Shown here in pieces: positions 24,483-34,052 of a stretch of 64,000 nucleotides of DNA. The translations under genes and the position numbers were made by a program. Every line of letters begins with the position of its first letter. Positions within the stretch are counted from its first letter, which is position 1. The stretch is from Thiohalocapsa sp963704155 (GTDB lineage: Bacteria > Pseudomonadota > Gammaproteobacteria > Chromatiales > Chromatiaceae), in NCBI GenBank assembly GCA_963704155.1, contig CAVPHF010000023.1, positions 1 through 64,000 on the forward strand. The letters are read 5' to 3'. The notes under the pieces are model-generated. The model was given only the letters and a program-made list of their open reading frames with translations. It was not told the origin of the DNA and searched no databases.

Positions 24483-25895
24483 TCAGTCTCTGCCCTTGGC
24501 CGCGGCCTGATCCAAGGCCCGCAACCGCTCCAGCTTCTCGCCGATCTTGATCTCCAGCCCGCGCTGCACCGGCGCATAGTAGCGGCGCGGCGAGAGTCCG
24601 TCCGGAAAGTAGCATTCGCCGGCGGCATAGGCATCCTGCTCGTCGTGGGCGTAGCGGTAGGCGTGCCCGTAGCCGAGTTCCTTCATCAGACGTGTCGGCG
24701 CGTTGCGCAGGTGCACCGGCACCTCCAGCGAACCGTGCGCCCGGACGTCCTCGAGCGCGGCATTCCAAGCCGTATAGACCGCATTGCTCTTGGCCGCGCA
24801 GGCCAGGTAGACCACCGCCTGCGCAAGTGCCAACTCGCCCTCCGGACTGCCGAGCCGATGCTGGGCATCCCAAGCCTCCAGCGCCAGCGTCAGCGCGCGC
24901 GGGTCGGCGTTGCCGACATCCTCGCTCGCCATGCGCACTACACGCCGCGCAATGTAGAGCGGATCGCAACCGCCGTCGATCATGCGCGCGAGCCAGTACA
25001 ACGCGGCATCCGGCGCCGAGCCGCGCACCGATTTGTGCAGCGCCGAGATCTGATCATAAAAGGCCTCACCGCCCTTGTCGAAGCGCCGAAAGGTGCCTTC
25101 GATCACCTGGCGAACCGTCTCGACATCGATGCAGCGCGGTTTGACGCCGTCCGACAGCAAGGCCGTTGCCTCCGCATGCTGCTCAGGACCCTTCTCTGAG
25201 CCAAGATCCGAGTTCACACGTAGCGCCGTCTGCGCAAGGCCCTCGGGCGCCAGATCGGCCGCCAGTTCGAGCAGATTCAGCACGCGGCGGGCATCGCCGT
25301 CGGCGGCCGCCGCTAGCAGCGCGCGGGCATGGGGGTCGATGGCGAGGCCCTGCCCACCGAGACCGTGTTCGGCATCGCTCAGCGCCTGATCCACCACCCG
25401 TTCCAGATCCGCCGGCTCCAACGCCTTCAACACATAGACGCGGGCGCGCGACAGCAGCGCGTTGTTCAGCTCGAACGACGGATTCTCGGTGGTCGCGCCG
25501 ATGAACACCAGGGTGCCGTCCTCGACATGCGGCAAGAAGGCGTCCTGCTGTGACTTGTTGAAGCGGTGCACCTCGTCGATGAACAGGATGGTCCCCCGGC
25601 CCTGCCCGGCGCGCACCTGCTGCGCCTCGGCCACGGCCGCGCGAATATCCTTGACGCCCGACAGCACCGCCGAGAGCTTCAGGAAGTGGCTGTCGGACTG
25701 CGCCGCGATCAGCCGCGCCAGCGTCGTCTTGCCGGTGCCGGGCGGCCCCCAGAAGATCATCGAATGCGGTCGGTCCGAACCGATCGCGCTGCGCAACGGA
25801 CGGCCCGTGTCGAGCAGATGCCGCTGGCCGACGAACTGGTCGAGTCGGCGCGGGCGCATACGCTCGGCGAGCGGTGGCGGCGGCGGTGAAGGCAT
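24483..25895 (-). CDS. rarA: Replication-associated recombination protein RarA (MgsA)
   Basis: This AAA+ ATPase of about 470 residues acts at stalled replication forks. Walker A is 'FWGPPGTGKTTLARLIA', Walker B is 'TILFIDEVHRFNKSQQDAF', and sensor 1 is 'FIGATTENPSFELN'. The C-terminal MgsA tetramerisation domain includes 'KSVRGSAPDAALYWLARM'. The opening 'PLAERMRPRRLDQFVGQ' is typical. The ATG at 25895 is chosen; a TTG two codons before is an alternative and no clear ribosome site is seen for either. Confidence 0.95.
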   Translation of the reverse strand: MPSPPPPPLAERMRPRRLDQFVGQRHLLDTGRPLRSAIGSDRPHSMIFWGPPGTGKTTLARLIAAQSDSHFLKLSAVLSGVKDIRAAVAEAQQVRAGQGRGTILFIDEVHRFNKSQQDAFLPHVEDGTLVFIGATTENPSFELNNALLSRARVYVLKALEPADLERVVDQALSDAEHGLGGQGLAIDPHARALLAAAADGDARRVLNLLELAADLAPEGLAQTALRVNSDLGSEKGPEQHAEATALLSDGVKPRCIDVETVRQVIEGTFRRFDKGGEAFYDQISALHKSVRGSAPDAALYWLARMIDGGCDPLYIARRVVRMASEDVGNADPRALTLALEAWDAQHRLGSPEGELALAQAVVYLACAAKSNAVYTAWNAALEDVRAHGSLEVPVHLRNAPTRLMKELGYGHAYRYAHDEQDAYAAGECYFPDGLSPRRYYAPVQRGLEIKIGEKLERLRALDQAAAKGRD

Positions 25896-26036
25896 CAGCA
25901 AGGGAGCAGTTCGGAGTTTGGAGGTATCAAGGCCATCACAATCCGTCCATTGGACGCTTCACCGGCAGCGCGGTGGCGTGTCGATTGCCGCCGTTCTGTC
26001 GTACCATGCCTCGCTGGCACTGCTGCACCTGGCTCG

Positions 26037-27863
26037 TCAGTGCGCAAACCGACTGGCTAGTTGACGTAGCTGCTGGTCGATCGCGGCCAGGCCGTTGCGG
26101 CGCGACATGCTGAGGTTGCGATCGAGGCCGATGCGGCCGAAGAAGGCATCGATGTCGAAGGCGAGGATCGCCTCAGCGCGCTGGCCGGAGTAGAGCTGCT
26201 GGAGCAGTGCAATCAGGCCGCGCACGATGTTGGCGTCACTGTCGGCGAGAAACTCGATGATGTCGTGGGTGCCGGGCTTGACCCGCGCGGCGAGATGCAC
26301 GGTGCTTTGGCAGCCGTGGACGGCCGTGGCGGCGGTCTTCAGCGCGTCCGGCATCGACGCCAGGCGGTTGCCGAGGTCGATGATGTATTCGTGGCGCTGC
26401 GGCCAGTCCGGCAGCACTGCGAACAGCTCCGCGATCTGATCCGCGGCGGCTTCAGGCGAGTCTGCCGCGGCGTCCGGGTAGTCGATATCCGAGGCCGCCG
26501 TGAGCGGCGGCGCGGTTCGGCGCTGATCGCCCTCAGCGGCGCCGGTTTCGGTATCGGTCGCGATGTCGCGGTCGGCGACCTCGCCGGCGGAGCGTGCAGC
26601 ACCTCGAGCGCGCTCGACGATGTCGCCGAGCGCCTCGGCGAACTGGTCGATGTCGTCCGCGCTGTTGTACACGGCGAACGAGGCCCGCGCAGTGGCGGTG
26701 ACACCGAGGCGCTCCATCAGCGGCTGGCAGCAGTGGTGGCCCGTGCGGATGCAGATACCGCGCAGATCGAGCTGGGTACCGATGTCCAGTGTGGCCACAG
26801 GCGGATCCGTCAGCACGAAGGACAGCGCACCGCTCTTGTGCGCGGCGGTCCCCTTGATCTGTAGGCCCGGGATCTTTTGCAGACGCTCGGTGGCCCTCGC
26901 CAGCAGTGCGCGTTCGTGCGCGCCTATGCGTTCGAGCCCGATCGACCCGATCCAGTCGAGCGCCGCGGCCAGCCCGACCGCGCCCGAGATGTTCGGCGTG
27001 CCCGCCTCGAACTTGTTCGGCAGCCCCGCGTAGGTGGTCTCGGCAAAGGTCACGCGCTCGATCATGTCTCCGCCGCCCTGATAAGGCGGCATCGCGTCAA
27101 GCAACCGACGCTTGCCGTAGAGCACGCCGATGCCGGTCGGGCCATACAGCTTGTGCCCGGAGAATGCGTAGAAATCGGCATCCAGCGCCTGTACGTCGGT
27201 CGCGGCGTGGGCTACCCACTGCGCACCGTCGATCAACGCCAGCGCGCCGGCGGCGTGCGCCTCGGCGATGATCTCGCGCACCGGGTTGATGGTGCCGAGG
27301 GCATTCGATACATGATTTACGGCGACCAGCCGCGTGCGCGGCGACAACAGTCGGCGATAGGCGTCGAGCAGTAGCTCGCCGGCGTCGTTGATCGGAATCA
27401 CCTTGATGCGGGCACCGGTTGCCCGCGCCACCAACTGCCAGGGCACGATATTGGCATGGTGCTCCAGCGTCGACAGGATGATTTCGTCGCCAGGGGCGAG
27501 ATTGGCCCTGCCCCAGGCCGATGCGACGAGATTGATCGACTCGGTGGTGCCGCGCGTGAACAGACACTCGGCCGGCTCCGCGGCATTGATGAAACGCCCG
27601 ACCGTTGCGCGCGCGTCCTCGTGCATGCGCGTGGCGGTCTGCGAGAGCTGGTATACGCCGCGGTGGATGTTGGCATGGTGGCGCCGGTGGTAGTCGCGCA
27701 CCGCATCCATCACCGCCTCCGGCTGCTGCGTGCTGGCAGCACTGTCCAGAAAGACTAGCGGCCTGCCGTGCACCCGCGTGTCCAAGATCGGAAACTGGGC
27801 GCGCAGGCTCGCATGCATCGCAGGAGCTAGGGCCGTCGACGAGGCGTTGGCGGAACTGCTCAT
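26037..27863 (-). CDS. sufS: Cysteine desulfurase SufS fused to sulfur acceptor SufE
   Basis: A single frame encodes a SufS-type desulfurase (about residues 15-425) joined by an acidic, low-complexity linker of about 45 residues to a SufE domain. The SufS PLP lysine is in 'FSGHKLYGPTGIGVL', and the persulfide Cys is in 'IRTGHHCCQPLMERL', unusually with two adjacent Cys. The SufE acceptor Cys is in 'AVHGCQSTVHLAAR'. Normally these are separate proteins that meet to pass persulfide sulfur for Fe-S assembly. No other suf gene is nearby. The frame is open to a GTG at 27950; the ATG at 27863 is a compromise and one at 27818 is also possible. Confidence 0.9.
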   Translation of the reverse strand: MSSSANASSTALAPAMHASLRAQFPILDTRVHGRPLVFLDSAASTQQPEAVMDAVRDYHRRHHANIHRGVYQLSQTATRMHEDARATVGRFINAAEPAECLFTRGTTESINLVASAWGRANLAPGDEIILSTLEHHANIVPWQLVARATGARIKVIPINDAGELLLDAYRRLLSPRTRLVAVNHVSNALGTINPVREIIAEAHAAGALALIDGAQWVAHAATDVQALDADFYAFSGHKLYGPTGIGVLYGKRRLLDAMPPYQGGGDMIERVTFAETTYAGLPNKFEAGTPNISGAVGLAAALDWIGSIGLERIGAHERALLARATERLQKIPGLQIKGTAAHKSGALSFVLTDPPVATLDIGTQLDLRGICIRTGHHCCQPLMERLGVTATARASFAVYNSADDIDQFAEALGDIVERARGAARSAGEVADRDIATDTETGAAEGDQRRTAPPLTAASDIDYPDAAADSPEAAADQIAELFAVLPDWPQRHEYIIDLGNRLASMPDALKTAATAVHGCQSTVHLAARVKPGTHDIIEFLADSDANIVRGLIALLQQLYSGQRAEAILAFDIDAFFGRIGLDRNLSMSRRNGLAAIDQQLRQLASRFAH

Positions 27864-28308
27864 CGCCGCTCGGGATGCCGAGCTGGCATTGGTCGAGGCG
27901 AACGACGGCCGCCGATTGGCCGTCGAGTTCTGATGTTGGTCAGTCTGCACCGTTCACTAGTCTGCAATGCAGCAATCTCCGAAGGCTCCGCAAGTGAGGT
28001 TGCAGCACAGGCGTGCCGTTAATGCCTAGAACAATTGGTCATCGCAGCCGAAACGCAAGTCGCGGCAGACGTCTGAGCAGACCAAACAACATGGCACCCT
28101 CAGCAGGTCCGCGAGCCCCTCGGGCCGGTCGGCGGCATCGGCGTCGAATGCCCGCGCCCCCGCGCCCCCGCACGGGCACCGGCAAGTCTCCATGCCGAGA
28201 ACGACGGCAGCACGCCAAGTGTTTCGCAGTCGCTTTCGCCGGCAAGGCTTTAGTTTAGATCAAGCGGCACCTCGAAGGCGCCGTGACTCGGCGCCGCGAC
28301 TCGGCGCC

Positions 28309-28337
28309 TTGGCAAGCGACCGGTGGCCGTCTATAGT
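28309..28337 (+). promoter_or_regulatory. Sigma-70 type promoter of the glycine cleavage operon
   Basis: TTGGCA (28309-28314) and TATAGT (28332-28337) are separated by 17 bp. The predicted start lies just before the first glycine aptamer, so the riboswitch would be at the very 5' end of the transcript. Confidence 0.75.
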
Positions 28338-28352
28338 CTTGCTTCGGATTCG

Positions 28353-28548
28353 GTTTCGCGGGAGAGACTGCTGGCGCGAACGCCAGCGGCGCCGAAGGCG
28401 CAACACCGCCCGGAATCGCTCAGGCACCAGGACCGCGGAATCACGAACCGACTCTGGAGAGCGGCCGCTCGCAGCGGCCCACCGACGGGGCAGCCGTGTG
28501 TGTCGCGTATGCACGCACTGCAAACTCTCAGGTTCAGGACAGAGGGGC
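28353..28548 (+). promoter_or_regulatory. Tandem glycine riboswitch upstream of gcvT
   Basis: Two glycine aptamers follow one another. Aptamer I (about 28353-28440) has the conserved GGGAGAG, GCCGAAGGCGCAA, CCGGAATCGCTCAGGCA and AGGACCG blocks. Aptamer II (about 28450-28548) has CTCTGGAGAG, ACCGACGGGGCAGC, AAACTCTCAGGT and AGGACAGAGGGGC. The arrangement matches the known glycine riboswitch that turns on glycine cleavage genes when glycine is plentiful. The expression platform is presumably in the about 85 bases between aptamer II and the gcvT start; no clear terminator with a T run was seen, so translational control is more likely. Confidence 0.9.
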
Positions 28549-28634
28549 GGCAGCATGGCTCGCAAGACCTGTGCGCTGTCGTATTGTCCACTGCCCGGCC
28601 GGCTTGCCGCCGCCGGACCGCCTGGGAGGCCCGC

Positions 28635-29726
28635 ATGGGTTCGAGAACACCGCTGTTTGCCGAGCATGAGCGCCTCGGCGCCAAGATCGTCCCCTTCGGC
28701 GGCTGGGATATGCCGCTACACTATGGCTCGCAACTCGAAGAGCATCACGCGGTGCGCGAGGCTGCCGGGATGTTCGACGTGTCGCACATGCGTCCGGTCG
28801 ACATCACGGGCGCCGACGCGAAGACCTTTCTACAGCATCTGCTGGCCAACGACGTCGACAAGCTGAAAATGCCAGGCAAGGCGCTCTATAGCTGCATGCT
28901 GAACGAGCGCGGCGGCGTCGTCGACGATCTGATCTGCTATTACCTCGCCCCGCAACGCTATCGCCCGGTCGTCAACGCCGCCACCGCAGACAAGGATTTG
29001 GACTGGATGACGCACCAGGCCGCTGGCTTCGACGTCGGCATCGAGCGCCGGGACGATCTGGCGATGATCGCTGTGCAGGGGCCACGGGCGCGAGCAAAGG
29101 CCGAGGCATTGCTGCCTGCCGGACTGCGCGGCGCCGCCATGGCGCTGAAGCCGTTCTTCGCCGCCGAGTCGGACGCCTGGCTGGTCGGGCGCACCGGCTA
29201 CACCGGCGAGGACGGCTTCGAAATCATGCTGCCGGCTGATCAGGCCGCGGCGCTCTGGCGTGCGCTGCTCGACGCGGGCGTAGCACCCTGCGGACTCGGC
29301 GCTCGCGATACGCTGCGACTCGAGGCCGGCATGAACCTCTATGGTCAGGATATGGACGAGGACATCGGTCCGCTCGAGAGTGGGCTCGGCTGGACCATCG
29401 CCTGGGAACCGCAGGAGCGCGGGTTCATCGGCCGCGACGCGCTCGAGGCACGACGCGACGCGGCGGAGCTGCCGCGCTTCGTTGGACTGCTGCTGACCGG
29501 CCGCGGCGTGCTGCGCGGCCACCAGCGGGTGCTGATCGACGGCAAGCCCGCCGGCGAGATCACCTCCGGCGGCTTCTCCCCAACGCTTGAGCGCTCGATC
29601 GCGTTGGCCCGTGTCGACGCCGCCATCGGCGACGCCTGCGAGGTGGAGATTCGCGGAAAGGCCCAGCCCGCTCGGGTGGTGAAGCCGCCATTCGTGCGCG
29701 ACGGCAAGCCGCGCATCGCGCTTTGA
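28635..29726 (+). CDS. gcvT: Glycine cleavage T protein (aminomethyltransferase)
   Basis: This 363-residue protein transfers the methylene group from aminomethyl-lipoyl-GcvH to tetrahydrofolate and releases ammonia. Folate-site features include 'VPFGGWDMPLHYGSQLEEHH' at the N-terminus, 'MFDVSHMRPVDITG', the catalytic Asp region 'YTGEDGFEI' and 'LGARDTLRLEAGMNLYG'. The ATG at 28635 has GGGAGG 5 nt upstream and begins at the conserved N-terminus, although the frame is open further upstream through the riboswitch. It is the first gene under the glycine riboswitch. Confidence 0.96.
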   Translation: MGSRTPLFAEHERLGAKIVPFGGWDMPLHYGSQLEEHHAVREAAGMFDVSHMRPVDITGADAKTFLQHLLANDVDKLKMPGKALYSCMLNERGGVVDDLICYYLAPQRYRPVVNAATADKDLDWMTHQAAGFDVGIERRDDLAMIAVQGPRARAKAEALLPAGLRGAAMALKPFFAAESDAWLVGRTGYTGEDGFEIMLPADQAAALWRALLDAGVAPCGLGARDTLRLEAGMNLYGQDMDEDIGPLESGLGWTIAWEPQERGFIGRDALEARRDAAELPRFVGLLLTGRGVLRGHQRVLIDGKPAGEITSGGFSPTLERSIALARVDAAIGDACEVEIRGKAQPARVVKPPFVRDGKPRIAL

Positions 29727-29863
29727 ACCTTGTTGTCAGCCTTCTTGTCAGGCCAGGCATCCGCGACACTCGCGTCCCCAGACCGAGTGATCGTCAGCCT
29801 CCAATCATCGACCAAGTGTCGGCAACCTTGTCATCCTAATTGCAACTCTACCCGGAGCCCAGT

Positions 29864-30256
29864 ATGAGCACTGTACCCGCCGATCTGAAGTACGCAGAGA
29901 GCCACGAGTGGATCAGAGACAACGGCGACGGCACCGCCACTATCGGCATTACCGACCACGCGCAAGACGCCCTCGGCGACCTGGTGTTCGTCGAGCTGCC
30001 GGAAGTCGGCAAGCAGCTCGCCGCAAAGGATGCCTGCGCCGTGGTTGAATCGGTAAAGGCCGCGTCCGATATCTACAGTCCGGCGGGCGGCGAGGTAATT
30101 GCGGTCAACCAACTCCTCGAGGACGCACCTGAGACTATCAACGGTGATGCCTACGGCGACGGCTGGATATTTAAGCTCAAGCTGGCCGATGCAGCCGAAC
30201 TGGGCACGTTGTTCGACGCCGGCGGTTATGAGCAGGTGTTGGCGGACGCGGGCTGA
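29864..30256 (+). CDS. gcvH: Glycine cleavage H protein
   Basis: This 130-residue lipoyl carrier shuttles the aminomethyl intermediate among GcvP, GcvT and the lipoamide dehydrogenase. The lipoylated Lys is in 'AVVESVKAASDIYSPAGGE' (about residue 64), and the opening 'YAESHEWIRDNGDGTATIGI' is typical. The ATG at 29864 has a GGAG site; a TTG-started extension upstream is not family-like. It lies 137 bp after gcvT. Confidence 0.96.
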   Translation: MSTVPADLKYAESHEWIRDNGDGTATIGITDHAQDALGDLVFVELPEVGKQLAAKDACAVVESVKAASDIYSPAGGEVIAVNQLLEDAPETINGDAYGDGWIFKLKLADAAELGTLFDAGGYEQVLADAG

Positions 30257-30429
30257 CCTATTCGGCGACCGGGATTTGCTGGCAGGCTTGCTGCCGACGA
30301 GCACCTCGTCCCGTCAGTCTGCTGTTGGCACCGCGGATCCCGTAGACCCAAGATCACAAGACCCCATCCCACAACAGAGGCGCACCGGCCCAACCGCCGA
30401 TACACCTCCGAAGACGACGCGCAGATCCA

Positions 30430-31806
30430 ATGCCCTTTATTCCGCACACCGAAGACGATGTTTCCGCGATGCTAGCGGCCATTGGCGTCGCGTCCATCGA
30501 CGATCTGTTCGATGAAATCCCGCCGGAACTCAGAGCCAAGGGCCTGGACGGCATACCGGCCGGGATCTCTGAAATGGACGTCGGCCGGCTAGTGCAGCCG
30601 CGCGCGCGCCAGGACGGTCAGCCGCTCTGCTTCATCGGCGCCGGCGCCTATGAGCATCACATTCCGGCAGCGGTCTGGCAGATCACCACCCGCGGCGAGT
30701 TCTACAGCGCCTACACCCCCTACCAAGCAGAGGCGAGCCAAGGCACCTTGCAGGTGCTCTACGAGTTCCAGTCGATGATGGCGTCACTGACCGGCCTCGA
30801 CGTCTCCAACGCATCGCTGTATGACGGCGCATCGGCATTGGCGGAGGCCGTGCTGATGGCCGTGCGCGCCAACCGCAAGGTGTCTGCCAAGCGTGTGCTG
30901 ATACCGAGAAACCTGCACCCGTCCTATCGGCGCACCGTGCAGACCATCGTCCGACATCAGGGCGTCGAACTGGTTGAGGTGGCGTTCGACCGTGCCGGCG
31001 GCCATACCGCGGCGGAGCAGTTGGAGGCGGCGGCGGGCGACGGCGAGTTCGCTGCGCTGGTGATCCCGCAGCCGAATTTCTTCGGCGTGCTCGAGGACGT
31101 GGACGCGCTGACCGACTGGGCGCACGCCCGAGGCGCGCTGGTCATTGGCGTCGTTAATCCAGTGGCGCTGGCGTTGCTATCGCCGCCCGGCGACTGGGGG
31201 GAGACCGGTGCGGACATCGCCTGCGGCGAAGGTCAGCCGCTCGGCATGCCGCTCGCCTCCGGCGGGCCCTACCTCGGATTCCTCTGTTGCAAGCAGCCGT
31301 TTGTGCGCCAACTGCCCGGGCGCATCGCCGGCAAGACGCTGGACCTGGACGGCAAGGTCGGCTATACGCTAACGCTGCAGGCGCGCGAGCAGCACATCCG
31401 CCGCTCGAAGGCGACGTCCAACATCTGCACCAATCAGGGCCTGCTGGTCACCGCGGCAACCATCCATATGGCCCTCCTCGGCGCCGAGGGACTCGAGCGC
31501 GTCGCCGCCGCCAGTCACGCCAATACCCGCCGGCTGACCGAGCTGTTGTGCGAGATTCCCGGTGTCGAGCGCTTATTCGATCGCCCGGTGTTCCACGAGC
31601 AGGCATTGCGGCTGCCGGCGCCCGCGGCCGAGGTACTGCGTTCGCTGGCCGCGCATGACCTGTTGGGAGGCTTCGATCTGGGCCTGGAATACCCCGAGCT
31701 CGAGCCGGCGATACTGGTTTGTGCCACCGAGATGCGCAACGACGACGACCTGCTTGCTTTCCAGAGCAAGCTCGGGCAAGTGGTCGCGGCCGGGAGCCTG
31801 GCTTGA
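30430..31806 (+). CDS. gcvPA: Glycine dehydrogenase (decarboxylating) subunit 1
   Basis: This 458-residue protein is the N-terminal half of the P protein in its two-subunit form; it pairs with GcvPB at 32587. Family features are 'MPFIPHTEDDVSAML' at the start, 'IPAAVWQITTRGEFYSAYTP', 'YDGASALAEAVLMAVR' and 'KATSNICTNQGLLVTAATI'. It has no PLP lysine, as expected for subunit 1. The reading frame is complete. It is followed, unusually, by tpx and not directly by gcvPB. Confidence 0.96.
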   Translation: MPFIPHTEDDVSAMLAAIGVASIDDLFDEIPPELRAKGLDGIPAGISEMDVGRLVQPRARQDGQPLCFIGAGAYEHHIPAAVWQITTRGEFYSAYTPYQAEASQGTLQVLYEFQSMMASLTGLDVSNASLYDGASALAEAVLMAVRANRKVSAKRVLIPRNLHPSYRRTVQTIVRHQGVELVEVAFDRAGGHTAAEQLEAAAGDGEFAALVIPQPNFFGVLEDVDALTDWAHARGALVIGVVNPVALALLSPPGDWGETGADIACGEGQPLGMPLASGGPYLGFLCCKQPFVRQLPGRIAGKTLDLDGKVGYTLTLQAREQHIRRSKATSNICTNQGLLVTAATIHMALLGAEGLERVAAASHANTRRLTELLCEIPGVERLFDRPVFHEQALRLPAPAAEVLRSLAAHDLLGGFDLGLEYPELEPAILVCATEMRNDDDLLAFQSKLGQVVAAGSLA

Positions 31807-32003
31807 TGCGCGCTTGGGCGCGAGACTTGATATCGATCTCGGCACCGAATCGATCGCGCGGCCTGGGCGCTTGCCGCTGAGCTATGCGGAATAGCCCTGC
31901 CCCTGATCGGGCCGCCCAGACAGGCGCGTATGCCACAGCACAATCAACATTCGCGAATTCGGGCTCGGCAATGTTCGACTAACCCACCAACCGGAGACGA
32001 CTC

Positions 32004-32504
32004 ATGGCTCAGACCGCACTGAAAGGAACCCCCGTCAACCTGGCCGGCGATCTGCCCAGCGTCGGCAGCCCAGCACCCGATTTCAAGCTGGTCGACAAGG
32101 ATCTCGGCGACAAGTCGCTGGCCGACTTTGCCGGCAAGAAGAAGCTCTTGAACATCGTGCCCAGCCTGGACACCGATGTCTGTGCTACCTCGGCGCGCAA
32201 GTTCAACGAATCCTTCGTCGGTCGCGCGGACGCCCTGTGCTTAGTGGTGTCCGCCGACCTCCCCTTTGCCTCAGGGCGCTTTTGCAGCACCGAGGGCCTG
32301 GAGAACGTGCATCCCCTGTCAATGATGCGCTCGCGCAATTTCGGCAAGGACTACGGCGTTCTGATCGAGGACGGCCCGCTGGCAGGCATCACTGCACGCG
32401 CCGTGGTCGTGATCGACACCGACGACAAGGTCGTTTACTGCGAACTCGTGCCGGAGATCACGCAGGAGCCGGATTACGACGCGGCGCTGAAGGCGCTTTC
32501 CTAG
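32004..32504 (+). CDS. tpx: Thiol peroxidase Tpx
   Basis: This 166-residue atypical 2-Cys peroxiredoxin reduces hydroperoxides with thioredoxin. The peroxidatic Cys is in 'SLDTDVCATSARKFNE' and the resolving Cys in 'PFASGRFCSTEGLENV'; the spacing is typical of Tpx. It sits between gcvPA and gcvPB, with 197 bp before it and 82 bp after it, and all three face the same way. The ATG at 32004 has GGAG upstream. No clear separate promoter was recognised in the 197-bp gap. Confidence 0.96.
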   Translation: MAQTALKGTPVNLAGDLPSVGSPAPDFKLVDKDLGDKSLADFAGKKKLLNIVPSLDTDVCATSARKFNESFVGRADALCLVVSADLPFASGRFCSTEGLENVHPLSMMRSRNFGKDYGVLIEDGPLAGITARAVVVIDTDDKVVYCELVPEITQEPDYDAALKALS

Positions 32505-32586
32505 CGACAGGGCCTAGGGCCGAATTCGGCTGGCCCTTGGCGCTACTGTCCACGTATCGACCTCGCTGTGAGTTCCGGAGCATTGC

Positions 32587-34044
32587 ATGCTGATTCACGA
32601 ACAATCCCGCCCCGGCCGTCGCGCCACCGCGCAGGCGCCGCTCACCGAGGCCGACATCAGCGATCTGCCGGCAGCCTTAAGGCGCCAACGACGTGCGGCG
32701 CTGCCTGAGGTTTCGGAACTGCAGGCGGTCCGTCATTACACCCGACTGTCGCAAAAAAACTTCTCCATCGACACGCACTTCTACCCGCTCGGTTCGTGCA
32801 CGATGAAGTACAACCCGCGCGCCTGCAACAGCTTGGCGTCGCTGCCCGGCTTCCTGGCACGTCATCCGGCGGCGCCCGAGAGCCACAGCCAGGGCATCAT
32901 GGCCTGCCTGTTCGAGCTGCAGGAGATGCTCAAGGTAGTCACCGGCATGCATGCGGTTTCACTGGCACCGGCGGCGGGCGCCCAGGGCGAACTGGCCGGC
33001 GTGATGATGATCCGCGCCTATCACGACGCCCGCGGCGACCACGAGCGTCGCGAGATCCTGGTGCCGGACGCCGCCCATGGCACCAATCCGGCCTCGGCCA
33101 TCATGGCCGGCTTCAGCGTGCGCGAGATCCCGACCGGCGCAAATGGCGACGTCGACATCGCCGCATTGCGCGACGCGGTCGGGCCGCAAACGGCCGGCAT
33201 TATGCTGACCAACCCGAGCACGGTCGGCGTGTTCGACCGTAATATCCAAGCCATCGCTGAGACAGTGCACGAGGCCGGCGGACTGCTCTATTACGACGGC
33301 GCCAATCTCAACGCCATCCTCGGCAAGGTGCGCCCGGGCGACATGGGCTTCGACGTCATCCACATGAATCTGCACAAGACCTTCTCGACGCCGCACGGCG
33401 GCGGCGGTCCGGGTGCCGGCCCGGTCGGGGTGTCGCAGCGCCTTGAGCCGTATCTGCCGGTACCGCTGGTGGTGCAGGATGGCGACGCATACCACTGGCT
33501 GACCGAGCGCGACCGCCCTGACAGCATCGGGCGCATGACCGCCTTCGGCGGTAACATGGGTATCCTTTTGCGCGCCTACATCTATGCTCGCATGCTCGGT
33601 GCCGAGGGCATGCGCCGGGTGTCGGAGTTCTCGACGCTCAATGCGAATTATATCCAGGCCCGACTGCGTGAGGCCGGCTTCCAGCTCGCGTACCCGGATC
33701 GTCGAGCCAGTCATGAGTTCATCGTCACGCTGAAGAAAGAGGCCAAGGAGTTCGGCGTCAATGCCATGGACTTCGCCAAACGGCTGCTCGACTTCGGCTT
33801 TCACGCGCCCACCACCTACTTTCCGCTGCTGGTCCCTGAGTGCCTGCTGATCGAGCCGACCGAGAGCGAGGCAAAAGAAGCGCTCGATGGATTCGTTGAC
33901 GCAATGGTCGCAATCCGGGCCGAGGCAGAGCAGCAACCGGACATGGTCACAAGCGCCCCCCACAGCATGCCGGTGCGCCGTCTCGATGACGTGCGCGCGG
34001 CGCGGCAGCTGGATCTGGCGTGGAGACCCGCCGAGGCGTCATAG
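32587..34044 (+). CDS. gcvPB: Glycine dehydrogenase (decarboxylating) subunit 2
   Basis: This 485-residue PLP half of the P protein decarboxylates glycine and loads the aminomethyl group on GcvH. The PLP lysine is in 'VIHMNLHKTFSTPHGGGGPG', followed by the Gly-rich loop. Other signatures are 'FYPLGSCTMKYNPR' and 'LVPDAAHGTNPASA'. The start ATG at 32587 lacks a strong ribosome site. It forms the catalytic heterotetramer with GcvPA. The downstream dgkA begins 8 bp after its stop. Confidence 0.96.
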   Translation: MLIHEQSRPGRRATAQAPLTEADISDLPAALRRQRRAALPEVSELQAVRHYTRLSQKNFSIDTHFYPLGSCTMKYNPRACNSLASLPGFLARHPAAPESHSQGIMACLFELQEMLKVVTGMHAVSLAPAAGAQGELAGVMMIRAYHDARGDHERREILVPDAAHGTNPASAIMAGFSVREIPTGANGDVDIAALRDAVGPQTAGIMLTNPSTVGVFDRNIQAIAETVHEAGGLLYYDGANLNAILGKVRPGDMGFDVIHMNLHKTFSTPHGGGGPGAGPVGVSQRLEPYLPVPLVVQDGDAYHWLTERDRPDSIGRMTAFGGNMGILLRAYIYARMLGAEGMRRVSEFSTLNANYIQARLREAGFQLAYPDRRASHEFIVTLKKEAKEFGVNAMDFAKRLLDFGFHAPTTYFPLLVPECLLIEPTESEAKEALDGFVDAMVAIRAEAEQQPDMVTSAPHSMPVRRLDDVRAARQLDLAWRPAEAS

Positions 34045-34052
34045 CAATCGTC

